DNA of 64,000 bases from the NCBI GenBank assembly GCA_965230765.1, contig CBDDLR010000001.1:2356001-2420000 (forward strand), in the 5' to 3' direction. The notes beneath the pieces were generated by a model, which saw nothing but the letters and a program-made list of their open reading frames with translations, did no database searches and had not been told where the DNA came from. The translations under genes were made by a program, and so were the position numbers. The DNA is from Sunxiuqinia sp965230765. Lineage in GTDB: Bacteria; Bacteroidota; Bacteroidia; Bacteroidales; Prolixibacteraceae. Shown piece after piece: positions 63,124 to 64,000 of the stretch (positions within the stretch are counted from its first letter, which is position 1; every line of letters starts with the position of its first letter).

Positions 63124-64000
63124 GTGAAAATTCCACAAAAATTAATTGATAAATACAATGTTCCGGTACCCCGGTACACGAGCTATCCGCCAGCCAATTT
63201 TTTTACTGAAGAATTTGGTACAAAAAATTATTTAAAGGCTGTTGAAGAATCGAACCTGGGAAAGCCGGAAAACATTTCCATTTATTTCCATATTCCATTT
63301 TGTCCGCAGCTGTGTTTGTACTGCGGATGTAATACGCACATTACAAAAAACCAGGATCTAATCAGGCGTTATGTTGATGCTTTGAAAAAGGAGATTCTGA
63401 TGATCAGGCCATTGCTGGAAAGAACCCGGAAAGTTTCGCAGGTGCACTGGGGCGGAGGAACGCCAAACGCTATCCCCTCTGCTTATATTGGTGAAATCAT
63501 GGACATCATCAACAATGAATTTGAGTTCATTGAAAAACCTGAGATTGCCATTGAGTGCAACCCGGCCTATCTGGATGAACAATATATTGGAGAATTGGCC
63601 TCATTTGGGTTCAACAGGATAAGCATGGGGGTGCAGGATTTTCAGGAGAAGGTACTCAATGCTGTGCATCGTGAAATCCCAACTATTCCGATAGCAAAAT
63701 TGGCAGATATGATTCGAAGTCATTCAGGTGTTTCGGTGAACCTGGACTTTATTTATGGTTTGCCTTTTCAAACTGCTGATTCGTTTGCAAAAACAATTGA
63801 CCAAGCCATTGAGATTGATGCTGATCGTTTGGTGACATTCTCTTATGCCCATGTTCCCTGGGTGAAAAAAGCTCAGGAAAAACTGGAAGAATATGGCTTG
63901 CCAAAACCTGATGAAAAGGTGAAAATGTTTGAGCAGGCCTGGCAACGGTTGACCTCTGCTGGCTACGATACCATTGGGCTTGACCATTATGCAAAGTCTG
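63124..64000 (+). CDS. hemN: Oxygen-independent coproporphyrinogen III oxidase, N-terminal part (cut by window edge)
   Basis: At least 292 codons from a GTG start; the end lies beyond the window. MKIPQKLIDKYNVPVPRYTS is the family N-terminus, and the radical SAM cysteines are in FCPQLCLYCGC near residues 60-68, followed by the WGGGTPN motif. HemN decarboxylates coproporphyrinogen III to protoporphyrinogen without oxygen, for haem synthesis. The gene begins 2 bp after the MFS stop, so it is cotranscribed with it and the TonB receptor. GTG is the only sensible start. Confidence 0.93.
   Translation, partial: MKIPQKLIDKYNVPVPRYTSYPPANFFTEEFGTKNYLKAVEESNLGKPENISIYFHIPFCPQLCLYCGCNTHITKNQDLIRRYVDALKKEILMIRPLLERTRKVSQVHWGGGTPNAIPSAYIGEIMDIINNEFEFIEKPEIAIECNPAYLDEQYIGELASFGFNRISMGVQDFQEKVLNAVHREIPTIPIAKLADMIRSHSGVSVNLDFIYGLPFQTADSFAKTIDQAIEIDADRLVTFSYAHVPWVKKAQEKLEEYGLPKPDEKVKMFEQAWQRLTSAGYDTIGLDHYAKS

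Overview
The window is chromosomal DNA of a Bacteroidota bacterium, probably in or near the Marinilabiliales/Prolixibacteraceae; the phylum call is firm and the family call is inference. The evidence is the promoter signature TAnnTTTG at many gene starts, a SusC/SusD pair with FecR and an ECF sigma factor, the Bacteroidota form of RNA polymerase omega, a PorD-type (DUF4835) type IX secretion protein, serine palmitoyltransferase for sphingolipids, and DUF4301 and DUF3822 proteins. The sequence is AT-rich and genes are closely spaced.

Layout. 1-16.2 kb is housekeeping: the 5' end of gyrB, a TPR/outer-membrane-barrel pair, ftsE bracketed by two copies of one palindrome, fabD, an M23 peptidase, a ZapB-like/zapA/rny group, a secreted C1 peptidase, a TPR protein, DUF4301, then a radical SAM protein to 17.3 kb. 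17.3-27.8 kb is accessory. Two copies of a roughly 210-bp non-coding repeat (17348-17558 and 25798-26002) bracket an 861-residue secreted protein whose C-terminus is SusD-like, and a five-gene cluster: two CobW-type metallochaperone GTPases, an ABC ATPase, an FtsX-like permease with a very histidine-rich loop, and a small secreted CxxC protein. I read that cluster as a zinc-homeostasis module, possibly Zur-controlled. A lipoprotein and a small membrane protein with cassette-like flanks follow.

27.8-40.8 kb returns to core genes: rsmD/DUF3822, a RecD-like helicase, rnz, a STAS protein, rpsA, rfbACD, a phosphohexomutase and guaA. 41.6-44.55 kb is a small island at tRNA-Pro(GGG): an AbiE-type toxin/antitoxin pair with an inverted repeat over its promoter, two gene remnants, a short direct repeat of the tRNA 3' end, and a GIY-YIG nuclease gene whose stop codon lies inside the tRNA and which is flanked by a copy of the tRNA 5' end.

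44.7-64 kb holds trxB, an ECF sigma/FecR/SusC/SusD nutrient-uptake unit with no enzyme genes attached, spt divergent from a bamD-rpoZ-coaBC-porD-recN run, and a TonB receptor/MFS transporter/hemN group cut by the window end.

The strongest candidates for something undescribed are the CobW/His-rich ABC cluster inside the repeats, the SusD-like fusion protein, and the tRNA-Pro/GIY-YIG arrangement. All functions are from reading the sequence; no database search was run.
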